A stretch of 62,553 nt of DNA from contig JBAZLV010000007.1 in assembly GCA_041650055.1 (NCBI GenBank), positions 1 through 62,553 of the forward strand. The letters are read 5' to 3'. Shown here in pieces: positions 8,817 through 17,326 of the stretch. The notes under the pieces were generated by a model. It ran no database searches. It saw only the letters and a program-made list of their open reading frames with translations, and was not told where the DNA came from. Position numbers and translations under genes: made by a program. Source of the stretch: JBAZLV01 sp041650055. Its GTDB lineage: Bacteria > Nitrospirota > UBA9217. The first letter of the stretch is position 1. Each line of letters opens with the position of its first letter.

Positions 8817-10084
8817 ACATAAAACTTATCTATCCAAAATGGCCGAAATTGGAACGCCAGACGGAATTTCATCTGCCACCTCACGGCCCGGTGTGCTTTG
8901 CTGCGACCGTTCCAGAAAATGTACAGATTACCTTTACGGATGAACATGTCGAGGAAATTAATTTTGATGAGCAGGCCGATCTTGTGGCGATCTCATGCAT
9001 GCTTACCTGCCAGATCCAGCGCGGCTGGGAAATTGCCGACAGGTATCGCACAAAAGGCATTCCGGTGATTTTCGGCGGTATCGGGACCATGCTGCACGCG
9101 GAAGAAACCATGCAGCATGCGGACTCCGTGTTTCTCGGTGAGGCCGAAGGCCGCTTTGAACAGGTGCTCATTGACTTTCAGCACAAAAGACTTCAAAAGG
9201 TTTATGACTTCCAGCGGAATCTTCCTGACATAACGCTGGTTGGTCCTGCCCGACGAAGCATTCTGAACAACAACCTCTATAACTATCGCGGCGTACAGAT
9301 GGTGGATCTTATCCATGCGTCACGAGGCTGCCGGTTCAACTGTTTTCCGTGCTGTACGCCATTCCTCGGCGGACGGGAGTTTCGTCCTCGTCCTATTGAT
9401 GACGTCATTCGCGAGGTCGAGGCCATTGACAACAATCGATTGTTCTTTGTGGACAATTCCATGGCCCAGAACGACCAATGGGAAAAGGATCTGTTTCAGG
9501 CGTTGATCCCGCTCAAGAAGAAATGGGTTTGCCATCCGATCAAGGACAGGGATGATATCCTGGACCTTGCGGCAGAGGCCGGCTGCTGGTATGTCTACCA
9601 GGCGATCTCCGACACATCAGACCATATTCGAAACCGCGTGAAGCGGCTGCAGGAACGCGGCATCGGCGTAGAAGGAACGATCATCCTCGGAACCGATGAA
9701 CACGATGAGGAGTATATCAAACGGCTTGTTGATTTTCTGCTCGAAATCAATCTGGATATGGCGGAGTTTACCATTCTCACGCCGTTTCCCCAGACGCCTA
9801 TCCGAGAAACCCTGGTAAACGAGGGAAGAATACTGACCAATGACTGGCGCCGGTATACCGGCGGTGAAGTCGTGTATAAGCCGGCGAAGATGACCCCTGC
9901 AACGCTTCAGGACCTCTACTACTATGCCTGGGACAGGTTTTACAGCGACAGCAGCCAGAGCCTGAAAATGGCAAAATTGTTTATGAAGGTCATCGAAAAA
10001 GAAAGAGCCGATGGCACCTACCGGCATTCCGGTTTACGACGCAGGAAGTGGAACATAAACAGTGATAGGGAAAAAACAGTATGA
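8813..10084 (+). CDS. B12-binding-type radical SAM protein 1
   Basis: The 423-residue protein has an N-terminal cobalamin-binding-like Rossmann domain (about 1-135, with IPVIFGGIGTMLHAEE) and a radical SAM core with CX3CX2C at C173, C177 and C180 (GCRFNCFPCC, with an extra Cys directly after). The layout is that of the B12-dependent class of radical SAM enzymes, which methylate unreactive carbons or rearrange and cyclise substrates. It starts at GTG 8813, overlapping the preceding stop. It is followed without a gap by a second enzyme of the same class. The substrate is unknown; context suggests an ACP-bound or lipid-linked polyene. Confidence 0.85.
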   Translation: MNIKLIYPKWPKLERQTEFHLPPHGPVCFAATVPENVQITFTDEHVEEINFDEQADLVAISCMLTCQIQRGWEIADRYRTKGIPVIFGGIGTMLHAEETMQHADSVFLGEAEGRFEQVLIDFQHKRLQKVYDFQRNLPDITLVGPARRSILNNNLYNYRGVQMVDLIHASRGCRFNCFPCCTPFLGGREFRPRPIDDVIREVEAIDNNRLFFVDNSMAQNDQWEKDLFQALIPLKKKWVCHPIKDRDDILDLAAEAGCWYVYQAISDTSDHIRNRVKRLQERGIGVEGTIILGTDEHDEEYIKRLVDFLLEINLDMAEFTILTPFPQTPIRETLVNEGRILTNDWRRYTGGEVVYKPAKMTPATLQDLYYYAWDRFYSDSSQSLKMAKLFMKVIEKERADGTYRHSGLRRRKWNINSDREKTV

Positions 10085-11451
10085 AGATACTGCTGCTATC
10101 AGCCAATGTGACCCTGTCGCCCTATCCCATTTATCCGATCGGGATGAGTATTATAGCAGGAGCACTTGCGAGGGCAGGCCATGAAGTAGCGCAGGTTGAC
10201 TTTCTGCATCAAAAAAATTCTCTTGAAGCGATCACCTCGGAAATAAAACACTTTCAGCCTGAGCTTATCGGGATATCAGTCCGGAATATTGATAATGTCA
10301 ATCTCGTGAATGAACAGTTTTATATTCAAAATGTTAAAGACATCGTCACCGCCATTCGGAGCGCAACCACTGCCAAGGTGCTGCTGGGCGGTGCAGGTTT
10401 TTCGCTCATGCCTGAACTTATTCTTGATGAGACCGGAGCTGATTACGGTATCAAAGGGGAAGGAGAAATTCTGACCGTCGAATTTGCAAATAATGCTGCA
10501 CGTGGTATATACCCTTCCCAGCGCATTATCGGCTCTCAGACGTTTCTTCCCGGTCAAAAGATTGCACCAGCGCTGTATGATGAGCGCTTGCTCGAATTTT
10601 ACCTTCAAAGCGGCAATATTGTTTCAGTCCAGACCAAACGCGGATGCACTCATAAATGTATTTATTGTTCATACCCGGTGCTTGAAGGATCGGCTCTTCG
10701 CCGGAGGCCTGCAAATTTGGTTGTAGATGATATTGAGCTTCTGCGGGACCGGTTCGCAGCCAAGTATATCTTCTTTGTTGACTCCGTTTTTAACGATGAT
10801 GAAGGCGGCTACCTTGACGTGATAGATGAAATGCTCAGAAGGAACATCTCCATCCCCTGGACGGCTTTTTTTAAACCTGGGGGACTCACGGATGAAACTA
10901 TTGAGCGTATGAAACGAACTGGGTTCGTAGCTGCGGAAATCGGGGCAGATGCAGCTTCGGATACAACACTGAAACATATGGGTAAAAATTTTACGTTTCA
11001 CGATGTTGTGGAATCCAATGATATGCTGGTCCGTCACGGGATTGCAGTGTCACATTTTTTTATGTTCGGAGGTCCCGGAGAAACCAAGGAGACCGTCGCA
11101 GAGGGAATCAGCAATATTTTAACACTCAAAAAAAGTGTCTCATTCATTTTCATGGGTATCCGGATCTTGCCCCATACGGTGCTTGCAGAACGCGCGCTTC
11201 GGGAAGGGTTGATTTCTTCCACAGAGAACTTGCTGAAACCGGTTTACTATCTTTCTCCTCAGGTAGACAAAACGTGGCTTGAGGAAACGCTGCAAAAAGG
11301 TTTTGACGGAGTGCGTCATTGTGTGTTTCCGCCTGATGCGTATGACAACAGCCTCCAGATTCTTCATAAGCTTGGATATTCCGGCCCGATGTGGGATTTG
11401 CTGCTGCCCGGAAGAAAACGCCCAGAAAGGACGAGGCATGCAGCACGTTAA
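10081..11451 (+). CDS. B12-binding-type radical SAM protein 2
   Basis: The 456-residue protein has an N-terminal B12-binding-like domain (YPIYPIGMSIIAGALARAG and KVLLGGAGFSLMP) and a radical SAM core with C189, C193 and C196 (GCTHKCIYCSYP). It overlaps the previous radical SAM gene by 4 bp (ATGA) and the glycosyltransferase by 14 bp, which suggests co-translation. Its cobalamin-domain sequence is only distantly like that of protein 1, so the pair is not a recent duplication. A methyltransferase or ring-forming role on the cluster product is inferred. Confidence 0.85.
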   Translation: MKILLLSANVTLSPYPIYPIGMSIIAGALARAGHEVAQVDFLHQKNSLEAITSEIKHFQPELIGISVRNIDNVNLVNEQFYIQNVKDIVTAIRSATTAKVLLGGAGFSLMPELILDETGADYGIKGEGEILTVEFANNAARGIYPSQRIIGSQTFLPGQKIAPALYDERLLEFYLQSGNIVSVQTKRGCTHKCIYCSYPVLEGSALRRRPANLVVDDIELLRDRFAAKYIFFVDSVFNDDEGGYLDVIDEMLRRNISIPWTAFFKPGGLTDETIERMKRTGFVAAEIGADAASDTTLKHMGKNFTFHDVVESNDMLVRHGIAVSHFFMFGGPGETKETVAEGISNILTLKKSVSFIFMGIRILPHTVLAERALREGLISSTENLLKPVYYLSPQVDKTWLEETLQKGFDGVRHCVFPPDAYDNSLQILHKLGYSGPMWDLLLPGRKRPERTRHAAR

Positions 11452-12637
11452 CTCTCTTCCCGAAGGGTTTCTCTGGTGCATGGTGCCGGTGTTCAACAAC
11501 AAGCATACCATGCGCCAGGTGGTGCAGGAATGCCGTGCAATGCTTCCGAATGTCGTTGTTGTTGACGATGGCAGCACGGATGCCGATGTTGAAAAGCTGC
11601 TTGTTGGGCTCGATGTGGTTATCATCCACCATGAAAAAAATCTTGGAAAAGGACAAGCTATACGTACCGGTTCACGATTCGTGGAAGCGCGAAACGGAAC
11701 GTATATGATCACCGTTGATGCGGATGGCCAGCATTGCCCTCGTGATATTGAAAAATTTATTCCCTTGCTGCAGGAGGAACAACCGGGCATTATCATTGGA
11801 TGCAGAAATTTTAATACGGAGAATGTGCCCAGATCAAGCCGATTTGGAAGATTGTTCGCAAATTTTTGGTTGCTCGTTGAGACGGGAAAGGAAATTCACG
11901 ACTGTCAAAGCGGATTCCGGGTATATCCGGTGCGATATTTGAATCAGCTTCCTCTCAAGGGATCGCACTATGATTTCGAGGCGGAAGTGCTTGCAAAGGC
12001 TGCATGGGCTGGTCTTAAACTCAAAATGGTTGACATTGATGTGATGTATCCGAAACCTGAGGACCGTGTTTCGAGCTTCAAGCCTTTTTTGGACAATCTG
12101 CGGCTTACGCATATGCATGCTATGCTGGTCAGCAGACGGCTTTTACCGATTCCGCATAAAAAACTGGTAAAGAATTCCTCTGAATCTACGCTCTCATTAC
12201 TGCGCCATCCAGGCAGGGTTCTTAAGATGCTTCTACAGGAAAGCGCAACTCCCTTCGGACTGGCGCTCTCTGCTGCAGTCGGATTATTTCTTGCGGTGCT
12301 TCCCATTTTATTCATGCATTCACTGGTGATTCTGTATGTGGCCACACGCCTCAAATTGAACAAGATTGTTGCCCTGAATGTCCAGCATCTTGCAGTACCG
12401 CCGTTTTTACCTGCTCTCTGCATTGAAGTCGGATATTATATTAGACACGGAACGTGGCTGTCTGAATTATCGTTTGAAACGGTTTTTCAGGAATTTTCAT
12501 CACGGATTTATGAATGGCTGCTTGGTTCTCTTTTTATTGCTCCGTTGGCAGGCGCGCTTATCGGGGGAATCATCTACGTAACTGCGGCCATGATTCAAAG
12601 AATACGGTATGCCCATGTCTCAAAAGAACGGTGTTGA
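11438..12637 (+). CDS. Family 2 glycosyltransferase fused to DUF2062 membrane domain
   Basis: The 399-residue protein begins with a GT-A family 2 glycosyltransferase domain with VVVVDDGSTD, the metal-binding DADGQH and CQSGFRVYP (about 10-245). A C-terminal DUF2062 domain follows, with three predicted membrane segments (about 270-390). This fusion is common in aryl-polyene clusters and places the enzyme at the inner membrane, probably adding a sugar or anchoring the head group. I chose ATG 11438, which has AAAGGACGAGG upstream and gives a domain start typical of the family; the longer frame reads through the preceding gene. Confidence 0.85.
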   Translation: MQHVNSLPEGFLWCMVPVFNNKHTMRQVVQECRAMLPNVVVVDDGSTDADVEKLLVGLDVVIIHHEKNLGKGQAIRTGSRFVEARNGTYMITVDADGQHCPRDIEKFIPLLQEEQPGIIIGCRNFNTENVPRSSRFGRLFANFWLLVETGKEIHDCQSGFRVYPVRYLNQLPLKGSHYDFEAEVLAKAAWAGLKLKMVDIDVMYPKPEDRVSSFKPFLDNLRLTHMHAMLVSRRLLPIPHKKLVKNSSESTLSLLRHPGRVLKMLLQESATPFGLALSAAVGLFLAVLPILFMHSLVILYVATRLKLNKIVALNVQHLAVPPFLPALCIEVGYYIRHGTWLSELSFETVFQEFSSRIYEWLLGSLFIAPLAGALIGGIIYVTAAMIQRIRYAHVSKERC

Positions 12638-13517
12638 AAAAAAACGCGGCAATCGACTCGGATTTTTGTTTTTTAAAATCGCTGTCAGAATATTCGGACT
12701 GCGGGGTGCTTACGGATTTCTGTATTTCGTCTGCTTGTACTATCTGATTGTTGATCGCGAGGTTGTTGCAGCTTCGTTGGCATATAGTACACGACGGTTT
12801 CCTGATCATGGAAGACTACGGCGTATTGCGGATGTGTACCTCCTGCTCATAAGCCAGGGCAGAAACCTGATTGATCGCTATGCACTTTCGGCCGGATATC
12901 AGGATATCGATATTGAAATCATCGGGTATGATGCCATCCAAGATATTTTGTCCGACCAGCACAAGGGATTCATTCTTCTGACTGCGCATGTTGGGAACTG
13001 GCAGGTGGCCATGACCGCACTCAAGAAATTCGACCGGAACATCAGCCTGATGATGCGGCCGGAGGACAACAGCGCGGTAAAAAAAACATTGAACATCGAC
13101 CAGGGAAATGAGAACATCTCAATTATTTTTACGGATGACTCACTGGGTGGTGTTTTTGAAGCGATACGTGCCATCAACAATGGCACTCTGGTCTCGATCA
13201 TGGGCGATCGAACGTATGGATACAGCGCTCTTGAGGCATCATTTCTCGGGGGCAGTGTCCAGCTTCCCTACGGCGCATTCAGCATCGCAGCTGGTGTAGG
13301 GTGCCCGGTAGTTGTGTTGCTGTCAGCGAGAACGGGTTTCAAGAAATACGTTGTTGACATGTCGCATGTTATTCGGTTGCCAAAAGGCACCCGGGCCGAG
13401 CGGGATGCAGGCGTGAAAAATGCCGTTCAGGAGTTTGCCCGGATTCTTGAAGAATATATTATGATCAATCCATTTCAATGGTTTGTATTTCGAGATATCT
13501 GGAAGTCAAATAAGTAA
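12609..13517 (+). CDS. LpxL/HtrB-type lysophospholipid acyltransferase with altered HX4(D/E) motif
   Basis: The 302-residue protein matches the LpxL/HtrB acyltransferase family found in aryl-polyene clusters: an N-terminal membrane segment (about 35-60), then LLTAHVGNWQVAM, MMRPEDN, SIMGDRTYG and the late FQWFVFRDIWK. In the catalytic HX4(D/E) motif the acid is replaced by Gln (His127, Gln132). Activity is therefore uncertain, although the rest of the fold looks conserved. It overlaps the glycosyltransferase by 29 bp. A second ATG at 12615 is equally possible. It probably transfers an acyl chain to the glycosylated product or to a lipid anchor. Confidence 0.8.
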   Translation: MPMSQKNGVEKKRGNRLGFLFFKIAVRIFGLRGAYGFLYFVCLYYLIVDREVVAASLAYSTRRFPDHGRLRRIADVYLLLISQGRNLIDRYALSAGYQDIDIEIIGYDAIQDILSDQHKGFILLTAHVGNWQVAMTALKKFDRNISLMMRPEDNSAVKKTLNIDQGNENISIIFTDDSLGGVFEAIRAINNGTLVSIMGDRTYGYSALEASFLGGSVQLPYGAFSIAAGVGCPVVVLLSARTGFKKYVVDMSHVIRLPKGTRAERDAGVKNAVQEFARILEEYIMINPFQWFVFRDIWKSNK

Positions 13518-13540
13518 AGCACATCATGAAGGAGAAGAGT

Positions 13541-13819
13541 ATGGAAAACAAGGAACAGGAACTGGCAGCAATACGAACGCAGCTCAAGGAAATAATTGTA
13601 AAGGACCTCTCGCTTGAGGACATCAAGCCTGAAGAGATCAAGGATGATGAAATCCTGTTCGGCGAAGGACTCGGCCTGGATTCCCTTGATGCCGTTGAGA
13701 TTGTGGTATTGCTGCAGCGGAATTTCGGCATTGAAGTGAAAAATATGGATCAGGGCAGGGAAATATTTTATTCGATCAACACGATTGCTAACTTTATTTA
13801 TGATAATCGAAAAAAATAA
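13541..13819 (+). CDS. Acyl carrier protein 1
   Basis: The 92-residue acidic protein has the phosphopantetheine attachment motif GLGLDSLDAVEIVVLL, with Ser48 as the attachment site. I chose ATG 13541 because AAGGAG (13529-13534) sits six bases upstream; an ATG at 13526 would place the ribosome site inside the coding sequence. It should carry the growing chain for the ketosynthases and dehydratases of the cluster. Its last 20 bases overlap the deacetylase gene that follows in another frame. Confidence 0.9.
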   Translation: MENKEQELAAIRTQLKEIIVKDLSLEDIKPEEIKDDEILFGEGLGLDSLDAVEIVVLLQRNFGIEVKNMDQGREIFYSINTIANFIYDNRKK

Positions 13820-14789
13820 TAATCGTCGTGCGGGAATCCTGCAAGGATTTTTTGCTGTTCTTGCGGCATTTTTGTTTCTATCCTGCGCTTCCGGAGGAAA
13901 TCGCTTGAAGCCTGTTCAGGGAGCGTCGGTCCCGCTGGTTACGTTTGTTTTTGATGATGGCGATGATACGGATTACCTGGTGGGCCGTGAAGTTTTTGCC
14001 GAACAGGGTGTTGTTGCCTGCTCTGCGATCACGACCGACTGGATCAATACTCCTGACCATTTAAGCACGGCCCAAATCATCGCATTGCGCGATGCAGGCT
14101 GGGAAATCATGAGCCATACGGCATCGCATCCGAATTTGAAATCCCTGACGCTCAAAGAGCTGGATGATGAACTTGCTCGTTCAAAATCCGTTCTGGAAGA
14201 AATGGGGCTGACAATCAACAATATCGTGTATCCATTCAATAAAAATAACGAGACGGTAAGAATGGTTGCGGCCAGGTATTACCGTTCCGGGCGAGGGGGT
14301 ACGAACGCCGTCAATAACGACACGATCGATCCCTATTTTTTGAAGTCGTTCTCGCTCAAGCATGATTTGTCGCTCATGAAGCAGTACATCGATCAGGCCT
14401 ATGCAAGCAAATCATGGATCATTTTTTATCAGCATGAGATTGATGCACACGTGAAGTTAGATGCAAAAAAAGGAACCTTTCAAAAGGGAGAGCTTGTTCG
14501 GCTGAGACCGTCAGGGACAATCGGCCGGTATGTCACGGTTCATTGGTTTCCGCTCTATGGGTTTTCCCTGTATTTTGTGCCGTTATCAGGAGTTCCACAA
14601 CCGGGGGATACCATTACGGGAATGACAAGCGGCGCAACAGCGAGTATCGACTCTCTTATCTATAATGATCGCATCCTGTTGTCGGATATGATCAACTATA
14701 TAAAATCGTCGTATCCTGATATGCGTATCGTGACGATTGATCAAGGCCTTGACGTGCTAGGCATTCCCAAAAAACATTTTCAAAACTAA
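13800..14789 (+). CDS. Polysaccharide deacetylase-family lipoprotein (NodB fold)
   Basis: The 329-residue protein begins with a lipoprotein signal (lipobox LFLSC) and a NodB-type carbohydrate esterase 4 domain. It shows the metal site elements FVFDDGDD and SHTASHPNLK and the late motif WIIFYQHEID. These enzymes remove acetyl groups from amino sugars, usually in the periplasm. An insertion near residues 215-280 (PSGTIGRYVTVHWFPLYG onward) is not typical of the core domain. Starts at 13785 and 13800 are both possible; the later one gives a compact signal peptide. It overlaps the ACP gene and is followed by a ketosynthase, so it belongs to the cluster, which is unusual. Confidence 0.8.
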   Translation: MIIEKNNNRRAGILQGFFAVLAAFLFLSCASGGNRLKPVQGASVPLVTFVFDDGDDTDYLVGREVFAEQGVVACSAITTDWINTPDHLSTAQIIALRDAGWEIMSHTASHPNLKSLTLKELDDELARSKSVLEEMGLTINNIVYPFNKNNETVRMVAARYYRSGRGGTNAVNNDTIDPYFLKSFSLKHDLSLMKQYIDQAYASKSWIIFYQHEIDAHVKLDAKKGTFQKGELVRLRPSGTIGRYVTVHWFPLYGFSLYFVPLSGVPQPGDTITGMTSGATASIDSLIYNDRILLSDMINYIKSSYPDMRIVTIDQGLDVLGIPKKHFQN

Positions 14790-14791
14790 TC

Positions 14792-15967
14792 ATGCAGAAA
14801 GAATTACTGATAACGGGGCTTGGCGCTGTTTCCGCCGCAGGCAGTACCATTGAGGAAACGCTGGATACATTTCACCATAACCGGCGGAATGCAGTCCCGG
14901 TGTCTCTTTTCAAGACTGACTTGACCTATCCGGTTTTTGAAGTAAAACACCTTCCTGCAAGCTATTGCCTTGAGGGACAACGTACGGTTGGTCTGGCGTT
15001 GTATGCTGCGCATCAGGCGCTTACGAACGCCCGTCTGCCTGATCTGTCTCCTTACCGCGTGGGAGTCTGCATGGGAACCACGGTAGCAAGCCAGCTAAAC
15101 GATCTGGAGTTTTATAAGGAATTGCGCTCTACAGGATCGACTCCCTTGACAGCGGTTGATCGTTTCCTGAAAGGAAATCTTTCAGAATACATTGCTCGCT
15201 CCATCAAGGCCCGAGGACCGGTGCTTACGATTGGGAATGCCTGTTCTTCAGGAACAGATGCCATCGGAGTTGCCTTGTCCTGGCTCAAAAGCGATGTCTG
15301 TGATGTGGTGCTTGCAGGAGGTGCGGATGAGCTCAGTCATATCCCGTATTGCGGGTTTGGTTCTCTTGGCATTCTGAACGAGGGATTATGTGCTCCCTTT
15401 GATCGGGATCGAAAAGGGTTGAATCTTGGTGAAGGCGCTGGAGTATTGGTTATTGAAAAAAAATCGGTCGCGCAAAAAAGAGGGATAGACTCAAAACTGT
15501 TTCTTGCAGCATACGGGTCTTTCAGTGATGCCTACCATCTTACTGCACCAAGCCCGGATGGAGTTGGATTGAAAGCGTCTCTTGCTGCGGCGCTTGCAGA
15601 AGCGGATATTGAATCCCAAGACGTCAGTTTTGTGAATGCTCATGGGACGGGAACCCTTGATAATGACCTGGTCGAAGGAAGGGTGCTTGCAGAACTGTTT
15701 GGAGCAGAAATAAAAATGCTCTCAACAAAAGGATTTACCGGACATACGCTCGGGGCAGCCGGGGGGCTTGAGGCGGTATTTACTCTTTTAGGCCTGAGAG
15801 AAGGATGGATACCGGCAAGCGCAGGTTTTCATCATCGTGATGAGAAGATTCCCATCGCGCCAATACAACAAAGAACATCAGTGAACGGTTTTTTTGCAGT
15901 GTCAACGTCACTTGCATTCGGAGGGAACAATGCCGCTCTCGTATTTGGACGGGAGGATCGGGCATGA
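14792..15967 (+). CDS. Beta-ketoacyl-ACP synthase 2, catalytically complete
   Basis: The 391-residue ketosynthase of the FabF/ApeR type has the full active site: Cys151 in LTIGNACSSGTDAIG, His in NAHGTGTLDND and His in KGFTGHTLGAAGG. It begins two bases after the deacetylase stop and overlaps the following ketosynthase-like gene by 4 bp. It is the second catalytic ketosynthase of the cluster, suggesting either initiation and elongation functions or two separate chains. Confidence 0.9.
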   Translation: MQKELLITGLGAVSAAGSTIEETLDTFHHNRRNAVPVSLFKTDLTYPVFEVKHLPASYCLEGQRTVGLALYAAHQALTNARLPDLSPYRVGVCMGTTVASQLNDLEFYKELRSTGSTPLTAVDRFLKGNLSEYIARSIKARGPVLTIGNACSSGTDAIGVALSWLKSDVCDVVLAGGADELSHIPYCGFGSLGILNEGLCAPFDRDRKGLNLGEGAGVLVIEKKSVAQKRGIDSKLFLAAYGSFSDAYHLTAPSPDGVGLKASLAAALAEADIESQDVSFVNAHGTGTLDNDLVEGRVLAELFGAEIKMLSTKGFTGHTLGAAGGLEAVFTLLGLREGWIPASAGFHHRDEKIPIAPIQQRTSVNGFFAVSTSLAFGGNNAALVFGREDRA

Positions 15968-17031
15968 ACGTTCTCGGGATCGGGATGCTTTTCTCACGTG
16001 GATTGGGTATTCAGGCATTCGAGCATACGCTTCAGATTGGATGGCAAAAGCCTGATGCCGTTGCACTTTCTGAGGGGAAAATACTTCCTGCATTTCTGGC
16101 GAATCTTGAAACCGTACCTGACAAGTCGCTCCTCAAAAAAGTACGCCGTGCGGATAAATTAAGTAAAATGGCAGTACTTGCGGCAGCAGATGCTCTTGGA
16201 GACAGCGGTCTCCCGTATGAACACAAAAAAACAGGGATTATTCTCGCCACTGCTTTCGGTGCGCATGTTACTACCTTTGATTTTCTTGACGGTATCCTTG
16301 ATTACGGAGATGCTGCTGTTTCACCAACAACATTTTCAAATTCAGTTCACAATGCAGCCGCATCATATATATCTTCATCTCTCGGAATTCAGGGGCCGAC
16401 TTTGACGGTCACGCAATTCCGTTTTTCATTTTCCCGGGCACTGGAACTGGCTAAAATCTGGCTTAATCAGAAGCGATGTGACTACATTCTGGTGGGAGCA
16501 GTTGATCAATACGGTGATGTTTTGGGATATGTTTCTGACAAAAAAAGCAGATGGGCAGAAGACGGGAAAATACGGCCGTTCCTATTCAATCCTACCTGTG
16601 CGGTCCCCGGTGAAGGCGCGGTATTTTTTCTCATGAGCAATACTCGCGGAGGGAATGATTACTGTACTGTGGATATTGATTTTGCCGCTGGTCAACAAAT
16701 AAGACAGGATTCTGCTGAAGTTACTATCATCGATGCAGATGGCATGTATCCAGATGAATCCGTCTATCGAACCGCAGTGTCACCCGATGTCCGAATAACT
16801 GCGTATTCACCTTTATTCGGCAGCACGATGAATACCAGTGCATTTCATCTTGCTGCCGCAGCACTCATGATGAAACGTCAGGTCCTTTATGCAGCTCCGG
16901 AACAAAGCAATCCTCATAATCTGAATCTTTTGACTAAAATGGAATCCGCTTCAATTCGTACGATACGGTGTATTGGATTCAATTGCTCTTTAGAACAAGT
17001 CATAACGACTGCAAGGGTTATGGAGAAATAA
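15964..17031 (+). CDS. Catalytically dead ketosynthase paralogue (chain-length-factor-like)
   Basis: The 355-residue protein has full ketosynthase length and fold, but each active-site position is changed. Where the partner reads LTIGNACSSG this one reads LTVTQFRFSF, putting Arg153 at the Cys position. The region expected to hold the second His reads SPLFGSTMNTSAF instead of KGFTGHTLGAAG. This is what is seen in chain length factors of type II polyketide systems. It overlaps the catalytic ketosynthase by 4 bp, so the two probably form an obligate heterodimer. Confidence 0.8.
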   Translation: MNVLGIGMLFSRGLGIQAFEHTLQIGWQKPDAVALSEGKILPAFLANLETVPDKSLLKKVRRADKLSKMAVLAAADALGDSGLPYEHKKTGIILATAFGAHVTTFDFLDGILDYGDAAVSPTTFSNSVHNAAASYISSSLGIQGPTLTVTQFRFSFSRALELAKIWLNQKRCDYILVGAVDQYGDVLGYVSDKKSRWAEDGKIRPFLFNPTCAVPGEGAVFFLMSNTRGGNDYCTVDIDFAAGQQIRQDSAEVTIIDADGMYPDESVYRTAVSPDVRITAYSPLFGSTMNTSAFHLAAAALMMKRQVLYAAPEQSNPHNLNLLTKMESASIRTIRCIGFNCSLEQVITTARVMEK

Positions 17032-17069
17032 AAATCATAAGGACAAGATATTTTATTCGAGGGAGATAC

Positions 17070-17312
17070 ATGACAGCTCAAGAAATCGAACAAATTCTGA
17101 TAAAAGGAATTTCTACAATTACCAATACGGATCAGGCCAGCGTGGATCCTGAAAAACCGTTTCATGATCTTGGCATTGACTCACTTGGGTTTGTTGAAAT
17201 TCTGGTCTATATTGAAAAAACATTCAAGCTTCAGTTGATAGCTTCAGATCTCACGAAAAAGGACTTTGAAACGATCCGCAATCTTGCACAATTTATTCAG
17301 AGAAAACTTTAA
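17070..17312 (+). CDS. Acyl carrier protein 2
   Basis: The 80-residue protein has the carrier motif FHDLGIDSLGFVEILVYI with Ser38 as the phosphopantetheine site. ATG 17070 is preceded by GAGGGAG (17059-17065) at a good distance; the frame upstream of it is not coding-like. Together with ACP 1 this gives the cluster two carriers. ACP 2 is followed by a condensation-fold protein, which suggests it delivers the chain to that enzyme. Confidence 0.88.
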   Translation: MTAQEIEQILIKGISTITNTDQASVDPEKPFHDLGIDSLGFVEILVYIEKTFKLQLIASDLTKKDFETIRNLAQFIQRKL

Positions 17313-17326
17313 CTTTATTCATCCAA

